Part shown: positions 1 to 6,877 of the stretch, one piece after another
Layout of the letters: the number at the start of each line of letters is the position of its first letter
How positions within the stretch are numbered: the stretch's first letter is position 1
Source of the DNA: a virus
Virus record (IMG/VR): IMGVR_UViG_3300018757_000033
Coordinates: 1-46,265 of that record
DNA length: 46,265 bases
Reading direction: 5' to 3' (one strand)
Notes under the pieces: generated by a model
Seen by the model: only the letters and a program-made list of their open reading frames with translations
Databases searched by the model: none
Told to the model about the DNA's origin: nothing
Translations under genes and position numbers: made by a program

Positions 1-192
1 ATGGCAACAGAGCGCAAGGCAGTGACGTTCAACGTCGATGACCCTTTGGAGCGCGCCTGCTGGGAGTACGCCAAAACGATCAACTTCAGCAAGTGGGTAA
101 AGGACCGCTTGAAGCCGATTGTATTATCCCTGCAGGCCCAGCGGGCACAAAAAGAAAGCCGCCCCGGGGAAGGCGGTCAAAGCAAAGCGTAA
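1..192 (+). CDS. Small putative DNA-binding protein of conjugation-type module
   Basis: 63 residues, ATG at the first base of the window, so upstream signals cannot be seen. The N-terminal half (VTFNVDDPLERACWEYAK, then NFSKWVKDRLK) has the strand-helix-helix look of ribbon-helix-helix proteins that accompany plasmid and ICE transfer or partition genes; the C-terminal half is polar and charged. It is followed on the same strand by a VirB2-like membrane protein and a conjugation-type ATPase. The RHH assignment is inferred from pattern only; the function is unproven. Confidence 0.55.
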   Translation: MATERKAVTFNVDDPLERACWEYAKTINFSKWVKDRLKPIVLSLQAQRAQKESRPGEGGQSKA

Positions 193-245
193 GCGATGGT
201 TGCAACGCTACCAATGATCAATCCGATTCCAAGTCCGAGCAGCAT
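177..245 (-). CDS. Tiny single-helix membrane peptide
   Basis: 22 residues, beginning MLLGLGIGLIIG: one glycine-zipper transmembrane helix and almost nothing else, like the DUF3789-type mini-proteins common in Firmicute mobile elements. A GGAGGG site lies six bases before this ATG; another ATG two codons upstream is too close to it. The reading frame overlaps the end of the first gene on the other strand. A hairpin (CCTGTC/GACAGG, 256-277) sits over the leader and could partly mask the ribosome site. Function unknown. Confidence 0.4.
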   Translation of the reverse strand: MLLGLGIGLIIGSVATIAYALL

Positions 246-317
246 GCTCATCCCTCCTGTCTGTTTTATCTGACAGGATGCCCGACCAGGGCAAAAAACA
301 TACGGAGGTGCATCGTT

Positions 318-749
318 ATGATCGTGCGTATCAATGGTGAGCCTTTAGCACTGGCGGCCGAATGTGAACGGGTGGTGGTAGTGAAACCAAACCCAAAGTT
401 ACGGCAGCTCGCGATCACGCTATGGACGGTCGCGGGCAGCTTGATGACAGCGCCAGCGGCCGCCGACAACGGGAGCATGACATCCGTTCTAAAGATGTGG
501 AGCAGTTTCAGCCCGATGTTCGGGACACTCCAAGGTCTGGCGCTTGTGATTGGAACGCTCGGGCTTCTTGCCGGGATCGTGATCGTTATCTTCCAACGTC
601 GGTTCGGCAGGATAACACTCATGACGGCTGGCGGCATAATACTGGGGACGGCACTGGTACCATCGATGGTGCTGCTCCTGTACTTCCTGGGGGCGATGCT
701 GAACGACGCGATCCAAGCAGGGATACAGTCGACGTTTCTCCAAAAGTAG
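318..749 (+). CDS. VirB2/TrbC-like two-helix membrane protein
   Basis: 143 residues. Start chosen at the ATG preceded by ACGGAGGTG. A hydrophobic stretch around residues 35-50 ending in APAAADN looks like a signal segment with a cleavage site. Two transmembrane helices follow (about 70-92 and 97-122), separated by a basic QRRFGR loop, and then a short tail. This architecture, small size and position directly before a transfer ATPase match pilin-like or channel subunits of type IV secretion (VirB2/TrbC), though other small conjugation membrane proteins look alike. Its last codons are CAA AAG TAG, and the following gene is in the -1 frame with no obvious start. Confidence 0.5.
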   Translation: MIVRINGEPLALAAECERVVVVKPNPKLRQLAITLWTVAGSLMTAPAAADNGSMTSVLKMWSSFSPMFGTLQGLALVIGTLGLLAGIVIVIFQRRFGRITLMTAGGIILGTALVPSMVLLLYFLGAMLNDAIQAGIQSTFLQK

Positions 750-750
750 G
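740..750 (+). other. Possible -1 frameshift site between membrane protein and ATPase
   Basis: The membrane-protein frame ends CAA AAG TAG. A -1 slip on the A-AAG tetramer would continue directly into the ATPase frame (Pro-Lys-Val-Gly-Trp). The ATPase frame has no ATG, GTG or TTG between 422 and 800, yet looks protein-like from about 749 (VVRVVPRL). Reinitiation at a rare codon or at GTG 800 is the alternative. Confidence 0.3.
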
Positions 751-799
751 TTGGTCCGTTGTCAGAGTCGTCCCGCGCCTCTCCACGACCAACGAAGAT

Positions 800-2857
800 G
801 TGGAGTATTTCGCGGCACCGCTGGCTGACGGGTATCAGGAGATCGTGGATCTTATAGCTACGGCTGCCAGAGGGTGGCGCTGGCCGGAACGGGAGCGCAT
901 TTTCTGGGAGACTATCATAGCCCGGGACCGGTACGAGATCCGGATGGCAACACCGGAGCAAACCACCGAAATGGCGCAGCAACAGGTGGAGGCAACATGG
1001 CCTACTGCCGTCCTGGAGCCTGTCACGGATGATCACCTAGCCCTGTTTGGCCCGGACACGGATGGTTGGCAACTTCGCCTCCGGTTTCCCCACTTCCTTT
1101 CACTCTCGACCGATCGTCGCAAACTGGCACCGCTCCCCCAGCTACTGGAACTATCCCGGCAGTTCCGCGGGGATGACTATGCCGTCGTGCAGTTCGGCTT
1201 CCAGGCTGCGGAGCCTGATTGGTGGAAGGACGCAGCAGCGGACCGGCGGGAGTTCGACCGCGGTCACAAACCGCGAAGTTGGCGGAAGGTCGGCCACCTT
1301 TCCGAGGCTACTGAACAGAAACTGGCTGGCCAAGGCTTTGACTTTGCCCTCAGGGTGCTCGTCCGCTCATCCGACATACGCCGGCGGCAGCGTCTTGGTC
1401 GGGGCTTGTGCGCCGCTCTTGCCAGCCTAAACGGAGACAACCAACTGGACGCCCGCCATGTGTCCGGGTGGCGGCTGAATCGCTTCCTGCGCGATGCGCG
1501 CGTCCGGCGGATCGCCGTCCCCTTTTTCTCCTCGCGCCGCGACATTATCACCCCAGCGGAGATCGGCCGACTGATCCATTTGCCGCCAAGGTCACTGCAG
1601 GAAGAGTACATGGGAGTTGCTGCCAAGTCGAATCGGGAATCAAAGGCACCGGCGGAAGTACGACGGGGCGGGCTGAAACTGGGTACAGTTGAACAAAAGG
1701 ATGGATCGTATGAAGTGTACATGCCAACCGACAACCACGACGAGCTGTGCTTACCCCGGGTGGTCATCGGCGGCATGGGATCGGGGAAGACGCGGGGATA
1801 CGGTGCCAACCTGATCGTGGAGGCGGTCAAGAACGGGTTCGGCGCCCTCAGCATCGACCCGGCCAAAGGGGAGATCGGAAACGAGGTTGAGGCTGTGCTA
1901 CCTCCGGATAAGGTAAAGAGGATTCGGATTGATGGCACCGTACCGTTTGCCTTGGACTTTTGCGAGGTGAGATATTCGCCGCGGGCTCGGAACCGGTTGG
2001 CTAACAGTGTGATCAGCTTCTTCAACACCGCCACCGACGAGGCCGGCGCGCAGACGGCCCGGTTCTTACGTGCGGCAATCATGGCCATGCGGACCCCCCG
2101 GCTGTCCGAAGTGCTCCGCATCTTCGAGGACGATATCTACCGGGAGGAACTGGTGGCCGGCATGCCGCCGGGCATCCACCGGTCCACCCTGGAAGTCTTC
2201 GGGCGGATGACCGACGGCCGCCGCGCGCAAGTGCTGGCCCCGATCCTCAACCGGTTGGATACCATCTTGGGAGATGAGTACCTGGCGGAGTGTTTCGACT
2301 CGGAAAACTCGCTGGACATGGTCGTGCTCATGTCGGAGCCGCACGCTGTCATCATCGACGTGCCGAAGACCGCGCTTGGCTCCGAGGGTGTGGATCTGAT
2401 CGTGAACTTACTGAGTGTGAAGATCGATCTGGCCATGACGCTGCGCGAGGAAGCCAAACAGTTCCCCTTTTTCGTCATCTATGACGAACCGCACCAGTTC
2501 CTCCGCTCTACGCGCGCCTGGAAATCGGCAGCCGTGGAGTCGCGGAAGTGGCGTGTGGGGTACGTCTGGATGTTCCACTCTTGGGAGCAGATCCCGGGCG
2601 ATCTGGCTGAGATCATCCGTAGCGCCGGGCCGCACTACCACATCTATCGGGCCAGCAAGAAGACGTTCAACGAACTGCGTGAGGAGCTGGCTCCGTACAC
2701 AGTTGAGGACTACGTGAAGATGCCGCGGTTCCACGCTCTCAACGTGCTTCGGGTGGGCGACGAGCAGCATGTGGTGTTCATGGCGCATATGGCGCCGCCA
2801 CCGAGTGTACAGCGCAACGCACCACCACAACGCCCCTCGCCGCACCATGCAGCATAA
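800..2857 (+). CDS. HerA/FtsK/VirD4-like conjugation ATPase
   Basis: About 685 residues from GTG 800; the true start is uncertain, because the frame looks coding from about 749 without a usual start codon. An N-terminal alpha/beta domain is followed by a RecA-like motor with Walker A GGMGSGKT (near 1771-1794) and a Walker B-like FFVIYDE (near 2470-2490). A conserved W-x-MFHSWEQ segment resembles the DUF87/TraG group of type IV secretion coupling ATPases. It would pump DNA or substrate through the conjugation channel at the membrane, although no transmembrane helix is seen in this chain. Pro-rich tail. High GC compared with the following accessory genes. It ends at a strong terminator and is convergent with the next gene. 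Confidence 0.7.
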   Translation: MEYFAAPLADGYQEIVDLIATAARGWRWPERERIFWETIIARDRYEIRMATPEQTTEMAQQQVEATWPTAVLEPVTDDHLALFGPDTDGWQLRLRFPHFLSLSTDRRKLAPLPQLLELSRQFRGDDYAVVQFGFQAAEPDWWKDAAADRREFDRGHKPRSWRKVGHLSEATEQKLAGQGFDFALRVLVRSSDIRRRQRLGRGLCAALASLNGDNQLDARHVSGWRLNRFLRDARVRRIAVPFFSSRRDIITPAEIGRLIHLPPRSLQEEYMGVAAKSNRESKAPAEVRRGGLKLGTVEQKDGSYEVYMPTDNHDELCLPRVVIGGMGSGKTRGYGANLIVEAVKNGFGALSIDPAKGEIGNEVEAVLPPDKVKRIRIDGTVPFALDFCEVRYSPRARNRLANSVISFFNTATDEAGAQTARFLRAAIMAMRTPRLSEVLRIFEDDIYREELVAGMPPGIHRSTLEVFGRMTDGRRAQVLAPILNRLDTILGDEYLAECFDSENSLDMVVLMSEPHAVIIDVPKTALGSEGVDLIVNLLSVKIDLAMTLREEAKQFPFFVIYDEPHQFLRSTRAWKSAAVESRKWRVGYVWMFHSWEQIPGDLAEIIRSAGPHYHIYRASKKTFNELREELAPYTVEDYVKMPRFHALNVLRVGDEQHVVFMAHMAPPPSVQRNAPPQRPSPHHAA

Positions 2858-2899
2858 AAACAAGGCCTCCAACCCTTTCGGGAAGGAGGCCATAGTTTT
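2858..2899. terminator. Bidirectional rho-independent terminator
   Basis: Stem GGCCTCC (2864-2870) with GGAGGCC (2885-2891). A T-rich tail follows on the + strand (TAGTTTT) and another on the - strand (TTGTTTTTA). It lies between the convergent ATPase and LexA-box genes and marks the boundary of the conjugation-type module. Confidence 0.75.
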
Positions 2900-2930
2900 C
2901 CCCATCGCTCGCGTGCGCCTACGCGCTATG

Positions 2931-3320
2931 CTAGAGCGTATGCAGCGGCGGTCGGGAATATTCCTGTTCTCGCCTGTCGTCGGCAAATTTTTGCATTAAC
3001 TCATTGAGTTTCTTCTGCACCTCGAAACGGACCTTACTCTCCAAGACCCGCAGCATCTCGGTCTCCCCTTTTTGCTGCCACATCAGAAACAGCTCGCCAT
3101 GCTCCAGCTTCTCGCCGAGAATACGGATGCCGTTACGGCGGAGTTCCCGGGCGGCCTCCTGTTCCTTGTTGTGCGCCTCCTTGCCGATCAGCCGCAGCAT
3201 GCCGCCGTATTGACGTGGAAACCGAATGGCTGCCTCTTCCACCAAAGGAATATCGTGCTGGAGATATTTCACTGCCTGGTGCCAGAGGAGCCAGGACAGC
3301 ACATATTCGTTAGCGTTCAT
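2931..3320 (-). CDS. LexA-box-controlled protein of unknown function
   Basis: 129 residues from the ATG that follows GGGGTGCAT; a GTG two codons upstream is less well placed. Hydrophobic/aromatic start (ANEYVLSWLLWHQ), then a long helical, charged C-terminal half with coiled-coil character. No signal peptide or known motif recognised. A perfect LexA-type palindrome lies 14 bases upstream of the ATG, so the gene is probably repressed by host LexA and induced by DNA damage. It could be phage or conjugative-element cargo; its role is unknown. Confidence 0.6.
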   Translation of the reverse strand: MNANEYVLSWLLWHQAVKYLQHDIPLVEEAAIRFPRQYGGMLRLIGKEAHNKEQEAARELRRNGIRILGEKLEHGELFLMWQQKGETEMLRVLESKVRFEVQKKLNELMQKFADDRREQEYSRPPLHTL

Positions 3321-3333
3321 ATGCACCCCAACC

Positions 3334-3347
3334 AGAACGTTTGTTCT
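3334..3347 (-). promoter_or_regulatory. LexA (SOS) box
   Basis: On the - strand AGAACAAACGTTCT, a perfect palindrome that fits the Bacillus LexA pattern GAAC-RNRY-GTTC. It lies just upstream of the gene at 2931-3320. Confidence 0.65.
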
Positions 3348-3418
3348 TATTATATGCGACTAAGAAGCGAATATGCAAATAAAAAAATGCTCGGTTTTCC
3401 GAGCGCAGAATCTAATTA

Positions 3419-3940
3419 TTATTGTCTGGTTGTTCTTGTTGGTATATTGAAGTTTTTCACTACCAAGTCAGTAATCAATTTTACAGCATAAAAGGCACCA
3501 AGGCTCATCGACCAGAAGAAATAGAACCAAATAGCAACTCCGACTGAAGCTAACCATTTGAATGGTGATGGGGGCATACTGTTAATTCCAATAGATAAGA
3601 TCACCACCACCAACCCATGGTTAATTAGTGTTCGCAAATTTGAATAGAGTTGGCTTTGCACCGCTGGGAAATAATTTCGAAGTCTTGTAAAAACAGGGCT
3701 TTCCTGCAAGGTAATAATTAATGTTAAAAAGACACCTGTTACACCAATCACAATTGAAGCAAAAGTAATTATGTTCGCCGTGCTTGAACGGACATTGACC
3801 AGATACCCAAAAAAATGTAATGCTCCGGATGTAAGACCAAGAACAACACAAACATAAACTGAACTTCGAACCCACAAATCTTCTACCCAAATTAACAGTT
3901 TTTGAACAAAACTCTGTTGTTCATTAGCCAATTTGATCAC
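3419..3940 (-). CDS. Four-helix membrane protein, partner of the 329-aa protein
   Basis: 173 residues, GTG start, one base after the stop codon of the upstream gene, so translationally coupled. Four predicted transmembrane segments fall at about 27-47, 58-80, 105-122 and 128-155, with an amphipathic N-terminus and a basic tail (PTRTTRQ). Clearly more AT-rich than the late genes. No catalytic motif is visible. Pairing of a cytosolic protein with a small multi-helix protein is a common layout of sensor/effector phage defence or exclusion systems; that role is an inference from architecture alone. Confidence 0.6.
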   Translation of the reverse strand: MIKLANEQQSFVQKLLIWVEDLWVRSSVYVCVVLGLTSGALHFFGYLVNVRSSTANIITFASIVIGVTGVFLTLIITLQESPVFTRLRNYFPAVQSQLYSNLRTLINHGLVVVILSIGINSMPPSPFKWLASVGVAIWFYFFWSMSLGAFYAVKLITDLVVKNFNIPTRTTRQ

Positions 3941-3941
3941 C

Positions 3942-4931
3942 TCATCCTAGTGGACGCAATACTCTCCTTACATCTGGTCTTCTTTCATCATACACCGTTA
4001 ACATATTCTGAAACAAGAACTCGTGGGCAACAGTAGTTCTTGGTTCAACTTCTATAGATATCCGATCGGTCATTCTCGGCTCAATTAAGTTGATCGTTTC
4101 GATCTCAGCCTCTTCATTTTCTAGTGCAGTTAATTCGATAAAGGGACGTCTAGGTAGTTCCATATGCCTAAAATCGTTAAGAACCCTACGAATGTTTTCC
4201 TGGTCTAACGAGGCAGTCTTCTCCGCTCTACCAAGAGAAATTGTGATATCAATGTTGACACCGGAACTTTCCATGAGCATCCTTCTGGTATCACTCAGCA
4301 ATCCGTCTTCACCTAATGCAGCGTCCAGCATTACGTCAGAGGCACGGATTCTGATCTTTTTGTAATAATCTGCATTGATAACCCGCTCCACCTTTGACTG
4401 ATCAATAAGAGGTACGAGTTTAACTACCAACGGAGACTGTTCTGGTCTTCCCAACCTATCCAGATATCGAAATCTCAATTCCGTTAAAACTTGCTCTATT
4501 TGTTTGGTGCTCAATCCGTACAAGTTTGACTGGACCATTACAGCCTTATAAGTGTTGTCATACAGGATACTCGTGAATTCTCCAATAAATTCGTCTTGAT
4601 CTAGAAGAATGTCCTCTTTTATCTCACCAAACTTTTTCTTGGATGGGATATTTTTATCTCTTAACTTCGAAAGTTGAAATCCGTATACATTCCTTCTTTG
4701 GTCAAAGCTGTAACTGTCCTTTTCGATTTCTGCAAACTCTTCCCCGATTGGTACAGTCGTTCTGAAAACCTCTTTATGTACATGAAGATAATCTAGAAAG
4801 GCGCTCATATCCCAAGCAGCAGATTGATATGGGATTGGCGCTGCATCCTCGTCGATATCCTGCATTACTGCTACTTGTGCTGGAACCAGTTGTAACTCAA
4901 AGTAGTTAAAACGAACGTATTTTCTTGCCAT
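3942..4931 (-). CDS. Unknown 329-aa protein (DUF6731-like), first gene of two-gene cargo
   Basis: Start set at ATG 4931, preceded by AAGGAGGCGAAAATC; a longer reading has no better site. It begins MARKYVRFNYFELQL, has no membrane segment, and is soluble and acidic with mixed alpha/beta character. The opening resembles, from memory, proteins labelled DUF6731; that resemblance is weak and should be treated as a hint. No nuclease, NTPase, TIR or protease motif could be seen. The stop TGA is one base from the GTG of the membrane-protein gene. AT-rich, lying in an accessory segment between LexA-controlled genes. Confidence 0.55.
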   Translation of the reverse strand: MARKYVRFNYFELQLVPAQVAVMQDIDEDAAPIPYQSAAWDMSAFLDYLHVHKEVFRTTVPIGEEFAEIEKDSYSFDQRRNVYGFQLSKLRDKNIPSKKKFGEIKEDILLDQDEFIGEFTSILYDNTYKAVMVQSNLYGLSTKQIEQVLTELRFRYLDRLGRPEQSPLVVKLVPLIDQSKVERVINADYYKKIRIRASDVMLDAALGEDGLLSDTRRMLMESSGVNIDITISLGRAEKTASLDQENIRRVLNDFRHMELPRRPFIELTALENEEAEIETINLIEPRMTDRISIEVEPRTTVAHEFLFQNMLTVYDERRPDVRRVLRPLG

Positions 4932-5136
4932 GATTTTCGCCTCCTTTCTGTTTAGATTCTCTAAAATAGGAAATATTTCCTCCAATTGTTGTTGATATTC
5001 TGTAACAATGGACGCACATTCGAAAACTCTAATCTTACAATAATCCCCAATTATGTAACTCCCCCGGCGAATCCTCCGCCAGAGGGATCCAACAGTACCC
5101 GTTTTGTGGAAATTATTTTTTAACGCTCACGATGTC

Positions 5137-5454
5137 CTACACGTTGATCCACCAGGACTCCCAATCGTTAGCTAGCATGAACTGTTTCCGTTCCGGGTCG
5201 ATCTCGCGCACTACGCCCCACGCCGACTCGAACACGCCGAGATTGCCGTGTACTGGACGGAACCATTTCACCGTGATCGCGTAATCGTACTGAGTGGAGT
5301 CGTAAATGCGGAAGCACATTTCGCCCATGTCGACCTCGTCGATCTCCGGGCGCTCGTTGAGCCCTCTTTCCGCGTTGTGGTCGAGGATGGCTGCGCGGTG
5401 TTCCGGCAATACCATCCTCTTCGAACCGAATAAATCGTTGATTTTCCTTGCCAT
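5137..5454 (-). CDS. YolD-like protein
   Basis: 105 residues from the ATG after AAGGAGATGACACA. The N-terminal SKRMVLPEHRAAILDH block and the middle part (FRIYDS, YAITVKWF, WGVVREID, KQFMLAND) fit the YolD-like family, whose members usually sit beside Y-family polymerases (UvrX) in Bacillus prophages and are LexA-regulated. Here no polymerase is adjacent. It follows a LexA-like winged-helix gene with a four-base gap, sharing one LexA-controlled transcript. Probable accessory factor in damage tolerance, mechanism unknown. Confidence 0.75.
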   Translation of the reverse strand: MARKINDLFGSKRMVLPEHRAAILDHNAERGLNERPEIDEVDMGEMCFRIYDSTQYDYAITVKWFRPVHGNLGVFESAWGVVREIDPERKQFMLANDWESWWINV

Positions 5455-5458
5455 TGTG

Positions 5459-5680
5459 TCATCTCCTTCGTTCCCATGCCTCAAGAACAGTCATCTCATA
5501 TGGAAAAGACAGCTGCCACTTGATGTACTCTTCTTGCGCCAGAGCGTCCAAAACTTCCAAGATGCCTGCTCGTGTTCGTCCGGTCTTGTTGCAGAGTTCA
5601 TCGATTGTCGGAGTTCGCCTTGTCCCGACAGAGTAATTCGCGATAATGCGTAACACCTTCCGCTCGATGTCCGAAAGCAC
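5459..5680 (-). CDS. LexA N-domain-like winged-helix protein without protease
   Basis: 73 residues if started at the GTG preceded by AGGGGTGGTTGAAA; an ATG six codons earlier lacks a ribosome site. The sequence (IERKVLRIIANY, then TPTIDELCNKTGRTRAGILEVLDAL and EEYIKW) follows the winged-helix DNA-binding domain of LexA, but there is no S24 autoprotease domain, so it could not self-cleave. Preceded by a LexA box and co-transcribed with the yolD-like gene. It may bind the same or a related operator and tune the SOS or lysogeny response; that is inference. Confidence 0.6.
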   Translation of the reverse strand: MLSDIERKVLRIIANYSVGTRRTPTIDELCNKTGRTRAGILEVLDALAQEEYIKWQLSFPYEMTVLEAWERRR

Positions 5681-5700
5681 TTTCAACCACCCCTGCATTA

Positions 5701-5714
5701 CGAACGGGTGTTCT
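5701..5714 (-). promoter_or_regulatory. LexA (SOS) box upstream of the yolD-like operon
   Basis: CGAACGGGTGTTCT, fitting GAAC-RNRY-GTTC on the + strand. A weak leftward promoter (TTGTAT, 17 bases, TAGAAC) would end right beside the box, so LexA binding would block it. Confidence 0.65.
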
Positions 5715-5787
5715 TGTTCTAACCCACATATTCATTTAATACAACACACATCCGACGAATAGCATGTACATAAAGGGAGGGGTTGAA

Positions 5788-6033
5788 ATGTTGGAACTGT
5801 TTCACATTAACGATTTTCATGATGCTGCGCGGATTGGTTTAATCCTCGGACTCGCTTTTGTCGGATATCTTATCCTGGACGCTAAAGTACTCAAAAGAAT
5901 GGGCATGTCAAGTTACGAATGCTCGAGATGTCAGTTTTCTTTTTCCGCTCCTAGGCACCATGTACGCGTGAAATGTACTTATTGTGGTAAAGAGTTTATT
6001 TGGAGGAAAGATGGTACAAAGATTGAACTCTGA
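5788..6033 (+). CDS. Single-helix membrane protein with zinc ribbon
   Basis: 81 residues. Start chosen at the ATG after GGGAGGGGTTGAA. One transmembrane helix (about residues 12-34) is followed by a cytosolic zinc ribbon with two Cys pairs (CSRC and CTYC) and a charged tail. Rightward, convergent with the next gene and overlapping its end by 38 bases. Zinc-ribbon membrane proteins of this size are common in prophages, but no function can be named. Confidence 0.6.
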   Translation: MLELFHINDFHDAARIGLILGLAFVGYLILDAKVLKRMGMSSYECSRCQFSFSAPRHHVRVKCTYCGKEFIWRKDGTKIEL

Positions 6034-6223
6034 TGGGTTCTCCGTCACGCCCGAAAATCTTCCGTATCTCTGCGTATTTCCTCACTGGCTGGTTCGGGAA
6101 CATAAACGCGACATCTCCGCTCGGTAAAGATGTCACGTAATAACCGGTGTCGAGTTCGGCCAGTTTCCTCCGGGCTACGGCGGCCACTCGCCAAGTAACG
6201 ACGTAATAAAAAGACGCTGTCAT
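5996..6223 (-). CDS. Small FYYxVxW-family protein, copy 1
   Basis: 75 residues, ATG after GAGAGGAGGGTGG. Begins MTASFYYVVTW and ends in a conserved block (SGDVAFMFPN, KYAEIRKIFGRDGEP). A clear relative lies at 35297-35512 (FYYSVPW, NGEVAVVFPD, YRHVRELFGGDGR), so the family is duplicated within this element. Small alpha/beta protein with no signal or membrane segment. Function unknown. The duplication ties this accessory stretch to the phage early region. Confidence 0.6.
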   Translation of the reverse strand: MTASFYYVVTWRVAAVARRKLAELDTGYYVTSLPSGDVAFMFPNQPVRKYAEIRKIFGRDGEPIRVQSLYHLSSK

Positions 6224-6274
6224 GAAGAACCACCCTCCTCTCGTGATTCAAAACATAACACGTCTGTTTGGGAC

Positions 6275-6305
6275 AAAAAAACCCCGACAACCGAAGTTGT
6301 CGGGG
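6275..6305 (-). terminator. Strong terminator ending the late operon
   Basis: Ten-base-pair stem (CCCCGACAAC with GTTGTCGGGG), TTCG tetraloop on the - strand and a seven-T tail. It closes the leftward late transcript downstream of the GPGY-repeat gene. Confidence 0.9.
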
Positions 6306-6327
6306 TTATTAACTATCAAAATACGGA

Positions 6328-6397
6328 TCAGTTAACATGGTATCCATTGCCCTCTGGAGGTCCATAGAACAGCTTCTCATAAGCTTGTCCCTCATCA
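6328..6397 (-). pseudogene. Out-of-frame second copy of the repeat protein's terminal module
   Basis: Directly after the stop of the GPGY-repeat gene, the +1 frame reads LSFDEGQAYEKLFYGPPEGN then stops at 6328. It closely matches that gene's own C-terminus (LFFDEGPGYDKLHFGPPENN). Differences are largely third-codon changes, so this copy was once translated. It has no start codon of its own. Either a +1 shift at GTT TGA joins it to the main protein, or an indel recently cut it off. Confidence 0.5.
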
Positions 6398-6793
6398 AAC
6401 GAAAGACCAGCTGCCGTTATTCTCTGGAGGACCGAAATGCAGTTTGTCGTAGCCCGGGCCTTCATCGAAGAACAGCCGGTCATGACCAGGACCATCATCA
6501 GCCATAAGGGGACTGTATCCAGGTCCATCGTCAAATAAGAGTCGATCATACCCGGGGCCGGAATCAAGTGAGATACGATCGTATCCTGGCCCTCCATCAA
6601 AAAACAGTGGAGACCATCCGGGGCCGTTATCAAACTTCCAGCCCGGACCGTCTTGGTGTAGCTGCCAGCCTGGCCCTTCTTGCATGTTCCACTCGTCGCA
6701 ATGCGACAACACAGAAGTGTTCCAGCCCGGACCACCATCCACCAAAGCAGGTGTGCCGCGTTCTCCGTCATCTTTCAACACGTAATGAGACAT
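6395..6793 (-). CDS. GPGW/GPGY tandem-repeat protein
   Basis: 132 residues, ATG preceded by AAGGCGGTG. After a leader (MSHYVLKDDGERGTPALV) come nine or so repeats built on (D/E/N)-x-GPG-(W/Y/H), about 8-12 residues apart: GPGW units first, then GPGYDR-type units with FF/LF and acidic pairs. It ends GPPENNGSWSF. One Cys; no signal peptide or membrane segment. The last gene of the late operon, separated from the holin by a terminator, so probably separately controlled. It could be a structural or secreted repeat protein or a modified-peptide precursor; no modifying enzyme is visible nearby. I do not recognise the family. Confidence 0.55.
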   Translation of the reverse strand: MSHYVLKDDGERGTPALVDGGPGWNTSVLSHCDEWNMQEGPGWQLHQDGPGWKFDNGPGWSPLFFDGGPGYDRISLDSGPGYDRLLFDDGPGYSPLMADDGPGHDRLFFDEGPGYDKLHFGPPENNGSWSFV

Positions 6794-6832
6794 ATAGTTT
6801 CACCGCCTTTTTCTCTATCATATAACTATTCC

Positions 6833-6871
6833 AAAAAATAGAAAAGCCCCCACCCGCAGAACGGATGGGGG
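6833..6871 (-). terminator. Terminator between holin and repeat-protein gene
   Basis: On the - strand CCCCCATCCG-TTCTG-CGGGTGGGGG followed by CTTTTCTATTTTTT. It should stop most lysis-operon transcription before the GPGY-repeat gene, whose leader carries only a weak promoter candidate (-10 TATGAT). Confidence 0.75.
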
Positions 6872-6877
6872 AGGAGG

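Noticed and set aside
422-799. ATG 422 as the start of the transfer ATPase
   Set aside because: It would overlap almost three quarters of the membrane-protein gene, has no ribosome site, and its first 100 residues are Arg/Asp-rich with no fold-like pattern.
266-1036. Long leftward ORF opposite the transfer genes
   Set aside because: Lies antisense to two convincing genes, has no ribosome site and looks like a GC-driven shadow.
6328-6771. Separate 147-residue protein overlapping the repeat gene
   Set aside because: Its first 120 codons are an out-of-frame reading of the GPGY repeats; only the last module is meaningful.
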